Shown piece after piece: positions 36,549 through 44,239 of a stretch of 64,000 bases of DNA. The number at the start of each line of letters is the position of its first letter. Position 1 is the first letter of the stretch. Source of the stretch: Clostridium moniliforme (GTDB lineage: Bacteria; Bacillota; Clostridia; Clostridiales; Clostridiaceae); contig NZ_JAGGJZ010000002.1 in NCBI RefSeq assembly GCF_017873235.1, positions 310,001-374,000 of the forward strand. Reading direction: 5' to 3'. The translations under genes were made by a program, and so were the position numbers. The notes beneath the pieces were generated by a model. The model did no database searches. It was not told the origin of the DNA and worked only from the letters and a program-made list of their open reading frames with translations.

Positions 36549-37607
36549 ATGAAAAAGAGAAAAAATATTATTGCTATAATAATCTCAGTATTGTTTGTTG
36601 GAACTTTACTTGTAGGTTGTGGCAATAATAAAAAAGAAGAAGTAACTATAAACTTCTTTAATTGGGCAGAAAATATTCCAGATGATGTAATAAAAGATTT
36701 TGAAAAAGAAACTGGAATAAAGGTAGTTCAAGATACTTATGCAAATATGGGAGAAATGTATGCTAAATTAACATCTGGGTCAGTTCAATATGATTTAGCT
36801 GTTCCATCTGATTATATGGTTGATAGACTTAGAAAAGAGGGAAGATTAGAAAAGATAAACTTTAAAAATATTCCTAATTTTAGTAAGATAGATGATAATT
36901 TTAAAGGTAAATCCATTGATCCTAAAAATGAATATTCAGTTCCATATATGTCAGGAACAATAGGTATTTTATATAATAAGGATTTAGTTAAGGGTAAAAT
37001 TGATAGCTGGAATAATTTATGGGATCCAAAATATAAAAAGAGTGTATTCATGTTAGATGATATGAGGGATGCTTTAGGAGTTTCATTAAAAAGGCTTGGA
37101 TATTCAATTAATTCAACTAATCCAAAGGAAATAAATAAGGCTGCTAATGAATTAATAAATCTTAATAAAAATGGAAATCTTTTAGCTTATGGAGATGATG
37201 ATTTATTAGATAAGATGGTTGCAGGGGAGGCTGCTCTTTGTGTTTTATGGTCTGGTGAGGGACTTCACTTAGCTGATGAGCATAAAAATTTAGCTTTTGT
37301 TGTACCGAAAGAAGGGGCAGATTTTTGGGTAGATTCTTTAGTAATACCAAAAGCAGCTAAACATAAAAAAGAAGCAGAGATGTTTATAAATTATTTATGT
37401 TCAAAAGATCCTGCATTTAAAATTGCTGATAAAATTGGATATACAACTCCTCAAAAAGAAGCTAGAGAAGAACAGTCAGATCATGTTAAAAATAATCCTA
37501 ATGCATATATGCCTAAAAGTGTAATGGATAAATGTGAGACATATGAGTATTTAGGTGATAAGTTAAAACTTTATGATGAGGCATTTACAAAGGTTAAAAA
37601 TAGATAA
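36549..37607 (+). CDS. potD: PotD-like polyamine-binding lipoprotein
   Basis: A 352-residue extracellular solute-binding protein of the spermidine/putrescine class. A lipoprotein signal peptide ends in the lipobox LLVGC (Cys near 25). The mature protein carries INFFNWAENIPDDV, DLAVPSDYMVDRL, WNNLWDPKYKKS and LWSGEG, typical of PotD/PotF. AGGAGG is 9 bases before the ATG. No ATPase or permease gene accompanies it, so it must work with a transporter encoded elsewhere or act alone. Ligand could be spermidine, putrescine or a related cation. Confidence 0.87.
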   Translation: MKKRKNIIAIIISVLFVGTLLVGCGNNKKEEVTINFFNWAENIPDDVIKDFEKETGIKVVQDTYANMGEMYAKLTSGSVQYDLAVPSDYMVDRLRKEGRLEKINFKNIPNFSKIDDNFKGKSIDPKNEYSVPYMSGTIGILYNKDLVKGKIDSWNNLWDPKYKKSVFMLDDMRDALGVSLKRLGYSINSTNPKEINKAANELINLNKNGNLLAYGDDDLLDKMVAGEAALCVLWSGEGLHLADEHKNLAFVVPKEGADFWVDSLVIPKAAKHKKEAEMFINYLCSKDPAFKIADKIGYTTPQKEAREEQSDHVKNNPNAYMPKSVMDKCETYEYLGDKLKLYDEAFTKVKNR

Positions 37608-37646
37608 ATATAAAATTTATTTAGAATAATTAAATATAAATATTAT

Positions 37647-37701
37647 AAAATGCACCACAAATGTTAAACAAAATAAATTACATTTGGAGGTGCATTTTTA
37701 T
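37647..37701. terminator. Bidirectional terminator after potD
   Basis: AAAATGCACC and GGTGCATTTT form the outer stem, ACAAATGT and ACATTTGG-like sequence the inner; T-rich flanks in both directions suit the convergent genes. Confidence 0.8.
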
Positions 37702-37702
37702 A

Positions 37703-37921
37703 TTAAGTATTAGTTTCTTTTGTAATTAATATTATTCCAAATATAATTACTATAGGAATAGGCATATAACTAAGCCATGGTATTTCAGTTACAATGGAGG
37801 AAATACCAAAATTTCCAGAAGCAACTTCTTTTAAAGTAAATGAAATTTTGTTTATTGAAATAACAATTGGGATAATTAATAAAGAAATGCTAATTAATAA
37901 AATACCTAATTTTTTATACAT
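37703..37921 (-). CDS. Small membrane protein, two segments
   Basis: A 72-residue protein with two hydrophobic helices (about 6-25 and 50-68) joined by a loop. I do not recognise it. On the minus strand AAGGAG lies 6 bases before the ATG, which supports it as a real gene. It sits between potD and a conserved clostridial gene, convergent with the former. Confidence 0.6.
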   Translation of the reverse strand: MYKKLGILLISISLLIIPIVISINKISFTLKEVASGNFGISSIVTEIPWLSYMPIPIVIIFGIILITKETNT

Positions 37922-38168
37922 AAATTACTCCTTAAGTTAAAAGATTCATTTTATACTTAATTCTATATTTTTACTTATATTCCTTTTTATTAAAATTAAG
38001 AACTATGGATATAATATTTGTTATAATATTGTAAAAATCAAAATAAAGTTTTAATTTAGTGAAAATACTACTATTTTAATTGAAATGTTTAGTATTATTA
38101 TTGATAATAGTATTATGATATAATATGTTAATAAGAGGATAAAAAATTAATTAAAGGAGCTGAAATTT

Positions 38169-38735
38169 ATGAGCGATAAAAGAGTAATTGATTTTAATGA
38201 ATTAAAAAATAGAGTTAATGAAAAAGATATAGATAAATTTGAAGAATATATGTATGATTTACTTTATAAAACACAAACTGGTCAAATGACTTTAGGGGAT
38301 TTTTCTGCTAATCTTTCAAAATATATGGTAGAGAATAACATATCACAAAAGAAACTTTTTGAAATTCAAAAGAAAGTTATGGAAAGGTATGGTTTTGATC
38401 CATCTGGAATGGAAGAAAGTTTAAAGGGTATGGGAATTGATTTAGATTCAGTAGATTTAGATAGTGATTATGAAATGTTAAGAAAAAAAGCATCATTTCA
38501 AGAAAAATATAATAAAAAGGTTGTAACAAAGCCTGTTGATGAATATTTTATAGAAAATGCTAATAATAAGGTTAAAATTATTTTGGATAAAGAAAAGGTC
38601 GTATTAATAAGTGAAGGGAATATAGACCTAAATGATAATGAATTAAATGAGTTTTTGTGTTCTTATAAGAAAATGGTAGATGGAGATGTATTAAAAATTA
38701 CTATTTGTAAAAATAGCAATGTATATGATTATTAA
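38169..38735 (+). CDS. Conserved clostridial protein (DUF3867-like)
   Basis: A 188-residue acidic cytosolic protein with a helical N-terminal half and a likely beta-rich C-terminal 60 residues. From memory it resembles the clostridial DUF3867 family, function unknown; this needs confirmation. AAAGGAG precedes the ATG at a good distance. Segment about 65-100 contains a repeated aspartate pattern (GIDLDSVDLDSDYE). It is followed by a terminator, then the TtcA-like gene. Confidence 0.68.
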   Translation: MSDKRVIDFNELKNRVNEKDIDKFEEYMYDLLYKTQTGQMTLGDFSANLSKYMVENNISQKKLFEIQKKVMERYGFDPSGMEESLKGMGIDLDSVDLDSDYEMLRKKASFQEKYNKKVVTKPVDEYFIENANNKVKIILDKEKVVLISEGNIDLNDNELNEFLCSYKKMVDGDVLKITICKNSNVYDY

Positions 38736-38741
38736 AATTAA

Positions 38742-38772
38742 GGCTAGAGCTTTAAGCTTTGGCTTTTTTTAT
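38742..38772 (+). terminator. Terminator after DUF3867-like gene
   Basis: GCTAGAGC pairs with GCTTTGGC (G-T pairs) around TTTAA, followed by T7. Confidence 0.72.
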
Positions 38773-38823
38773 TTTAATTTTATTAGAAAAATGATATAAT
38801 ATTTTGATGAATGAGGTGATGAA

Positions 38824-39690
38824 ATGAGCGGTATAGCAGGACAAGGTTGTGAAAGAATAATCCCAGAAGGGGATAAAAAACCTTTAAAAGACATAGAGAG
38901 AAGTATAGTAAAAAGATATAGAAAACATATTTGGTCTAAATTTGTTAAGGCTATTAAAAAATATAACTTAGTTGAAGAAGGAGATAAGATTGCTGTTGCA
39001 ATTTCAGGAGGAAAGGATTCCCTTCTTATGGCAAAATTATTTCAAGAACTCCAAAAACATGGTCAAATAAAGTTTGATTTAGAATTTATCGCCATGGATC
39101 CAGGATATCATAAGCAAATAAGAGAACTTTTAATAGATAACTGTAATTATTTAAATATACCAGTACATATTTATGAGTCAGGAATTTTTAAAGTTATAGA
39201 TGAGAAAGCTAGCGAGTATCCTTGCTATCTTTGTGCGAGAATGAGAAGAGGATCATTATATGCAAAGGCTCAGTCAATGGGATGTAACAAGTTAGCATTA
39301 GGCCATCACTATAATGATGTTATAGAAACAACTCTTTTAAATATCCTTTATTCAGGAAATTTTAAAACAATGCTTCCAAAACTTAAGTCAACAAATTTTG
39401 AAGGCCTTGAACTTATAAGACCAATGTATTTTATAGAAGAGGATTATATAAAAAGGTTTATTAATTATAGTGGAATATGGCCTCTTAACTGTGCATGTAT
39501 GGTTGCGGCAAAAAAAATTGGTAATAAGAGATATGAAATTAAGGATTTAATAGAAAATCTTAAGAAAAATTTTGATGGCGTAGATAAGTCAATATTTAAA
39601 GCAGCTGAAAATGTAAATATGGATTCTATATTAGGATGGGAAAAGGATGGAGTTAAACATTCTTATTTAGATTTTTATGATGAAGAATAA
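38824..39690 (+). CDS. TtcA-like PP-loop ATPase (tRNA thiolation family)
   Basis: A 288-residue adenine-nucleotide alpha hydrolase with PP-loop SGGKDS near residue 61. Two cysteine pairs, CYLC (near 136) and CACM (near 222), flank the domain as in TtcA, which uses an iron-sulfur cluster to put sulfur on cytidine 32 of tRNA. GHHYNDVIETTLLN is also characteristic. The N-terminal 30 residues are an extension containing one more Cys. GAGGTGATGAA precedes the ATG. Exact tRNA target is an inference; TtuA-type thiouridine enzymes are related. Confidence 0.82.
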   Translation: MSGIAGQGCERIIPEGDKKPLKDIERSIVKRYRKHIWSKFVKAIKKYNLVEEGDKIAVAISGGKDSLLMAKLFQELQKHGQIKFDLEFIAMDPGYHKQIRELLIDNCNYLNIPVHIYESGIFKVIDEKASEYPCYLCARMRRGSLYAKAQSMGCNKLALGHHYNDVIETTLLNILYSGNFKTMLPKLKSTNFEGLELIRPMYFIEEDYIKRFINYSGIWPLNCACMVAAKKIGNKRYEIKDLIENLKKNFDGVDKSIFKAAENVNMDSILGWEKDGVKHSYLDFYDEE

Positions 39691-39704
39691 AAATTAAATA
39701 ATTC

Positions 39705-39750
39705 AAACCCAAAATGTTAGTTAATAACAACATTTTGGGTTATTTTTTTA
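39705..39750. terminator. Bidirectional terminator
   Basis: Perfect 13-bp stem AACCCAAAATGTT / AACATTTTGGGTT, followed by AT7; convergent genes on both sides. Confidence 0.9.
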
Positions 39751-40617
39751 TGCTAAGTTTTCAATATGTTCTTTTATAGCATAGGCAACTCCATTTTCAT
39801 CATTTTTTAAAGTTACAAAGTTGCACATCTTTTTAATTTTATCATCTGCATTACCCATAGCAACGCTATATTTTACTTTTTTAAACATTGAAAGGTCATT
39901 GAAGTTGTCCCCTATAGCCATAACTTCGTCTAATGAAATATTAAGGGAATTAGCAATATATTCAACTGCATTTCCTTTTGAGGAAAATTTACTTACTATT
40001 TCAAAATTATTCTCATGGGATGAAACAATAGATATATCATTAATATCCTTAAGAGCATACCTTCCCTTCATTAGCTTGTCCTTATCATGTGATACAACAG
40101 CAATATTGTAGCAAGGATAGTTAGCTATTTCATTTATTGAGTTTATTCTTTTTATATCTGCTGAATCATGAGAATTATAAAACATTTCAAGAATATCATC
40201 TAATATTTTTTCTTTTAGAGAACCATTAGTTTCTTTAGCTTTATAAAAGTCTGCAATTAATCTTTCTTTTCCATCTATAGGTTCAATCATATGTCCGTCA
40301 GTTGAGATAACATAATAAAAATTATTATAATGTAAATAAGGTAAAATCTTATTAATAGCAGATATATTTATAGAGAAAGATTTAAGTTCCTTTCCACAAG
40401 TTTTATGAATTTGAGAACCATTACTTGAAATAATATAAGGAGTGTTTATACCAGCAGTTTTTATTATATTTTTTGCACTATTAAATGTTCTTCCAGTTGA
40501 AATAATTACTTCTATTCCTTGTTTTTGAGCTTCAAGTATTGCTAAAATATTTTCTTTACTTATAGTACGATTTGAATTTAGTAAAGTTCCATCTAAATCT
40601 GTTGCAATTAATTTCAT
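39748..40617 (-). CDS. Cof-type HAD phosphatase, second copy
   Basis: A 289-residue HAD phosphatase with motif I DLDGTLLNS, motif II STGR, the Lys of SKGNAVEYI and motif IV GDNFNDLSM. The cap domain between them is of the Cof type. A strong AGGAGG is 6 bases before the ATG. Related to, but clearly diverged from, the enzyme encoded at 17723-18538. Substrate unknown. Confidence 0.9.
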   Translation of the reverse strand: MKLIATDLDGTLLNSNRTISKENILAILEAQKQGIEVIISTGRTFNSAKNIIKTAGINTPYIISSNGSQIHKTCGKELKSFSINISAINKILPYLHYNNFYYVISTDGHMIEPIDGKERLIADFYKAKETNGSLKEKILDDILEMFYNSHDSADIKRINSINEIANYPCYNIAVVSHDKDKLMKGRYALKDINDISIVSSHENNFEIVSKFSSKGNAVEYIANSLNISLDEVMAIGDNFNDLSMFKKVKYSVAMGNADDKIKKMCNFVTLKNDENGVAYAIKEHIENLA

Positions 40618-40717
40618 AAGATCCTCCTAAAAATAAATATTTAACTAATATTATTTTACTAAGAAAATTTTCAAAAGTACAATTAATATTTAATATTAGT
40701 TGTTTTTAGTTAAAAAA

Positions 40718-40747
40718 TTGAATGATAAATTAATATAGTGATATAAT
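40718..40747 (+). promoter_or_regulatory. Promoter for the DUF4250 gene
   Basis: TTGAAT (40718-40723), 18-base spacer, TATAAT (40742-40747), leaving a leader of about 100 bases with no recognisable structure. Confidence 0.5.
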
Positions 40748-40858
40748 CAAAATATATTAAAAATTAAAATATAAATAATTAACACATAAGAGATATGTAA
40801 GTAATAAAAAGATTAAAAAAATAATTATTAAATATTAGAAAAAAGAGGAGTGGAGCTT

Positions 40859-41053
40859 ATGACTACAGAAGAAATAAAAGATATGGATGTAAATATACTT
40901 TTAAGTATAATAAATTTAAAACTTAGAGACTTTTATAATAATTTAGATGAGCTATGTTATGATTTAGATATTAATAAAGACATATTAATAGAAAGGTTGC
41001 AAAAGAAAAACTATAAGTATGATTTATCAATAAATCAATTTAAGAGTTTATAA
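40859..41053 (+). CDS. DUF4250 small protein
   Basis: A 64-residue cytosolic protein matching the DUF4250 pattern: TTEEIKDMDVNILLSIINLKLRD at the N-terminus and LCYDLDINKDILIERL in the middle, resembling a small helix-turn-helix-like fold. ATG 40859 is chosen because AGAGGAG lies just before; a GTG nine bases earlier overlaps that site. Function unknown; widely conserved in Firmicutes. Confidence 0.78.
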   Translation: MTTEEIKDMDVNILLSIINLKLRDFYNNLDELCYDLDINKDILIERLQKKNYKYDLSINQFKSL

Positions 41054-41172
41054 TTTATTTACAGTAAGTATGATAATCTTTTGCATTTAAAATTTCTATT
41101 TTTATAGAATAGATGTATTAGTATAGGGTATAATATAGTAAAGAATTTAATGGAAAGAAAGGAGGATTTTTT

Positions 41173-41292
41173 ATGAATATGAAAAAGACAGGTAAACTAG
41201 CAGTTTTTATTATAGCAACAACAAGTTTAATTGCAACTTTAGTAAATGATAAAAAAAGAAAAGAGGAAAGCTTAAATAATGATAAAATTTAA
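41173..41292 (+). CDS. 39-residue membrane micro-protein
   Basis: A short ORF with an excellent ribosome site (AAAGGAGG, 7 bases before ATG). The sequence begins MNMKKTGKLAVFII, forms one hydrophobic helix (about 9-24) and ends in a charged tail (DKKRKEE). It resembles no protein I know. A TATAAT-like box is present at about 41131-41136. It ends 24 bases before the GGDEF-EAL gene, whose own ribosome site is weak, so the two may be co-expressed. Confidence 0.65.
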   Translation: MNMKKTGKLAVFIIATTSLIATLVNDKKRKEESLNNDKI

Positions 41293-41316
41293 TAATTTAG
41301 CTTAAGGGTATACACA

Positions 41317-43077
41317 ATGAAAAATCATGATAAAGATATCAAAAATACAAATATAGTTTCTGATAAGAAGCTATCTATGTACAAAAAGTTCTTTATGGAA
41401 AACTTAGATTGTATAAAGGAACTTTCAAATTATACAAAGGACACCTTTATAAAAATAAATTTAAAAGAAAATACAATTCAATTATTAGGTGGACCAATTA
41501 GAAATATATTTAATTTGAAAAATGGCTTAAATGAAATAGATATAAATGAATTTTTATCAAGTTTAGATGAAATTAGTAAGATTGCACTTGAAAATATAAT
41601 TAATGATGAAGATAATTATGATATTAATGAATTGATCTTAATAGGAAAAAATAAGGATAATGATACAATTTGGATTAGATGTATTTTACAAAAGGTGATT
41701 GAAAATGGAGAGGATTTTTCATATATTGGAGTATTAAATGATATGACAGAGGAAATACTAAAAAATAGAGAATATAATAGAATAATTGAATATGATATGA
41801 CAACTAAAGTTCCAAATAAGTATTTTATGAAGGATGTTGTAGATAATTATCTTTTAGAATTTGAAAAAAACGAAGAAATAGGAGCATTTTTATTAATAGA
41901 TTTAGATAATTTTAAACTTATAAATGATATCTTTGACCATGAAGTAGGAGATATATTATTATTTTTAATAGCTGATAAATTAACATCAATTTTAAATGAA
42001 TACGATATTATATGTAGATATAGTGGAGACGAATTTATAATATTTAAGCCTAATATTAAATCAGTAGATGAAGCAGAAAGTTTTGCTAAAGAAATTATAA
42101 ATATATTTGACGAACAACTAATAGTTAGGGGAAATCAGTTAAATATAACTGCAAGTATCGGGATTTCAATATATCCACACAATGGAATAAACTTTAATGA
42201 ACTTTTAAAATCGGCAGATACAGCAGTTTATTGTGCTAAAAGAAATGGAAAGAATTGGTATAAAATGTTTAATAGTAATCTTTCAATCGAACTAGAAAGG
42301 TTTTATAGCATTCAAAGGTATTTAAAAAATGCTATATCAAATGATGAATTATTCTTACTTTTTCAACCAAATATATCTTTAAAAGATTCAAAAATGCATG
42401 GAATGGAAGCACTTCTAAGATGGAATAGCAAGGAGCTTGGACTTGTACATCCAAATGAAATAATACCAGTAGCTGAATCTACTAGGTTAATCTTACCTAT
42501 TGGAACTTTTATTCTCGAAGAAATATTTAAAAAAGCAAAACAATTGTTAATAGATGGATATGAAAATTTTAAAATTGCAATTAATTTATCAGAAATGCAA
42601 TTAAGGTATAATACTGTAATTAATGATTTTGAGTACCTTATAAAAAAATATAATATACCTCCTAAATACATAGAAGTAGAAATTACAGAGAGTATTTTAA
42701 TGAAATCCTTTGATAAAAATGTTAAAATACTAAATCAAATAAGAGATTTAGGAGTAAGTGTTGCATTAGATGATTTTGGAACAGGATATTCTTCTCTAAA
42801 TTATTTAACTAAGTTACCTATTGATGTTTTAAAAATTGATAGAAGCTTTGTGGTAGACTTGATGAAAAATTTTAAAAGCAGATGTATAGTTGAAAATATT
42901 ATAAATCTTTCTCACAAATTAGGAATAAGTGTAGTTGCTGAAGGTGTAGAAGAATTAGAACAAGTAAATTACTTAAAGAGTATAAATTGTGATAGTATAC
43001 AAGGATATTATTTTAGTGAACCAGATGAATTTTCAAATATTAAAAATCTATTTAATAAGGAATTTTTAATTGAGTAA
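41317..43077 (+). CDS. GGDEF-EAL cyclic di-GMP turnover protein
   Basis: A 586-residue soluble protein: N-terminal PAS-like sensor (about 20-150), GGDEF domain (about 155-315) and EAL domain (about 325-585). The cyclase motif is SGDEF, a variant that can still be active. The phosphodiesterase is intact: MEALLRW, DDFGTGYSS, KIDRSFV and AEGVE are all present. It is therefore probably a phosphodiesterase, possibly GTP-regulated by the GGDEF domain, but dual activity is possible. No membrane segment. The ribosome site before the ATG (TAAGGG) is weak. Confidence 0.88.
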   Translation: MKNHDKDIKNTNIVSDKKLSMYKKFFMENLDCIKELSNYTKDTFIKINLKENTIQLLGGPIRNIFNLKNGLNEIDINEFLSSLDEISKIALENIINDEDNYDINELILIGKNKDNDTIWIRCILQKVIENGEDFSYIGVLNDMTEEILKNREYNRIIEYDMTTKVPNKYFMKDVVDNYLLEFEKNEEIGAFLLIDLDNFKLINDIFDHEVGDILLFLIADKLTSILNEYDIICRYSGDEFIIFKPNIKSVDEAESFAKEIINIFDEQLIVRGNQLNITASIGISIYPHNGINFNELLKSADTAVYCAKRNGKNWYKMFNSNLSIELERFYSIQRYLKNAISNDELFLLFQPNISLKDSKMHGMEALLRWNSKELGLVHPNEIIPVAESTRLILPIGTFILEEIFKKAKQLLIDGYENFKIAINLSEMQLRYNTVINDFEYLIKKYNIPPKYIEVEITESILMKSFDKNVKILNQIRDLGVSVALDDFGTGYSSLNYLTKLPIDVLKIDRSFVVDLMKNFKSRCIVENIINLSHKLGISVVAEGVEELEQVNYLKSINCDSIQGYYFSEPDEFSNIKNLFNKEFLIE

Positions 43078-43118
43078 TTATTATTAAATAATAAATTTTA
43101 ATATAATTATATGATAAA

Positions 43119-43179
43119 TATACCTCTATTTAAAACCTATTTAGTAAGGTTTTAAATAGAGGTATAAATTTTTTTATTT
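43119..43179. terminator. Bidirectional terminator
   Basis: Long perfect stem ATACCTCTATTTAAAACCT / AGGTTTTAAATAGAGGTAT, followed by T-rich sequence; it overlaps the last bases of the convergent deacetylase gene. Confidence 0.9.
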
Positions 43180-43884
43180 TATATAATTAAAATATTCTGG
43201 TGAGGATGGTGTAATTTTTTTAAATACATATCCTTTAGATTTATAATAGGAGATTATTTCAGGAAGGGCTTTAGCAGAATTTTTATTTATTGTTCCGCAA
43301 TGCATTAAAAGTATTATTGAATTTTTATTACTTTTAGAATTTTTTACGTAAGTATTTGGACTTGCTTTATGATTTGCACCATCACCACTATCAACATTCC
43401 AATCATAAACTTTAAGATTATTTTTATGAAGTAAATTAATTAAAGATGGATTAAGCTTATAGTATGTATTATTACATCCAAATGGAAATCTTAAAATTGT
43501 TGGTTTTATATGAACTATATCATTTATAAGAGATTGAGTTTTAAGCATCTCATTTAAAAATTCCTCATTTGAAGAATAAAGTTTTTTCTTTTCATGAGTA
43601 AAGCTATGAAGTCCTATAGAATGACCATCTTTATGTATTCTTTTTAGTATGTCTTCTCGCCCTTTTATTTCATTACCTATTATAAAAAAAGTTCCTTTAA
43701 CATCTTCTTTTTCTAAGGTATCTAAAATATCAGGAAGTACTTTAGTTGAAGGACCATCATCAAAAGTCAAATAAATTATTTTTTCTTCGTTGTTTTCGCA
43801 ATTTTTAGCAGCAAAGGCTTTAAATGATGGCATAATAGACATTAATAATATTAAAATTAAAGTATTTAGAACTAATTTTTTCAT
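43174..43884 (-). CDS. Secreted polysaccharide deacetylase (NodB domain)
   Basis: A 236-residue exported enzyme with an N-terminal signal peptide ending in AFA (near 26). NodB motifs are complete: TFDDGP (metal and catalytic Asp, near 41), HSFTHE (two metal His, near 93), RFPFG (near 136), DWNVDSGD and LMHCG. It removes acetyl groups from a surface glycan, probably peptidoglycan N-acetylglucosamine or muramic acid. The size and short sequence after the signal recall spore and cell-wall deacetylases of the PdaA/PgdA group; which is not clear. GAGGGTGAT precedes the ATG. Confidence 0.88.
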   Translation of the reverse strand: MKKLVLNTLILILLMSIMPSFKAFAAKNCENNEEKIIYLTFDDGPSTKVLPDILDTLEKEDVKGTFFIIGNEIKGREDILKRIHKDGHSIGLHSFTHEKKKLYSSNEEFLNEMLKTQSLINDIVHIKPTILRFPFGCNNTYYKLNPSLINLLHKNNLKVYDWNVDSGDGANHKASPNTYVKNSKSNKNSIILLMHCGTINKNSAKALPEIISYYKSKGYVFKKITPSSPEYFNYIK

Positions 43885-43985
43885 TTATATCACCCTCTTT
43901 AAAAATTAATCAATAAATATATATTAAGCATAAATATTTAAATCTATACAAATTTAGATAATTTATAAAAAAACTCAATAAAGCT

Positions 43986-44013
43986 TTGAAAAAAAATTAA
44001 ATTGTGTTATAAT
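43986..44013 (+). promoter_or_regulatory. Promoter of the uracil permease leader
   Basis: TTGAAA (43986-43991), 16-base spacer, TATAAT (44008-44013). The transcript would start near 44020 and carry a leader of about 220 bases. Confidence 0.65.
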
Positions 44014-44051
44014 TTAATAAATAAAAAAGTAATCTTTAAATTAGTACAGAG

Positions 44052-44155
44052 ATACTAGTAAGAAGCAAATAATTTTAAAACTACATATGCTAGGTTTATG
44101 TAGTAGTATTTAGAGATATTAAATCTTCTTACAGTATTTGTAAGAAGTTTTTTTT
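44052..44155 (+). promoter_or_regulatory. Terminator/antiterminator switch in the pyrP leader
   Basis: Terminator: CTTCTTACA (44125-44133) with TGTAAGAAG (44139-44147) and T8. The same left arm can instead pair with ATACTAGTAAGAAG at 44052-44065 (13 pairs, one bulge), enclosing a hairpin CTACATA/TATGTAG (44081-44103). The two folds exclude each other, as in a riboswitch or attenuator. I do not recognise an aptamer class; purine, FMN, SAM, TPP and preQ1 consensus elements are absent. Confidence 0.68.
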
Positions 44156-44156
44156 A

Positions 44157-44229
44157 CCTTTTAAAGGCAGTTCAGAGAGGCTGAAAAAGGGAGAGGTTTA
44201 ATAGATTTCTCCTAACAAATAGTAGGGAG
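44157..44229 (+). promoter_or_regulatory. PyrR binding loop and ribosome-site hairpins before uracil permease
   Basis: AGTTCAGAGAGGCTGAAAAAGG (44169-44190) closely matches the PyrR RNA recognition sequence, with CCTTTT/AAAAGG as lower stem. After it, GGAGAGGT (44190-44197) can pair with ATTTCTCC (44205-44212), or CTCCT (44209-44213) can pair with AGGGAG (44224-44229), which contains the ribosome site. PyrR binding could thus control translation. No terminator follows it, unlike B. subtilis pyr attenuators. Confidence 0.7.
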
Positions 44230-44239
44230 TGATATTTTT

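Noticed and set aside
43885-44239. Known purine, FMN, SAM, TPP or preQ1 riboswitch before the permease
   Set aside because: None of the conserved core sequences is present; only the switch-like pairing and the PyrR loop remain.
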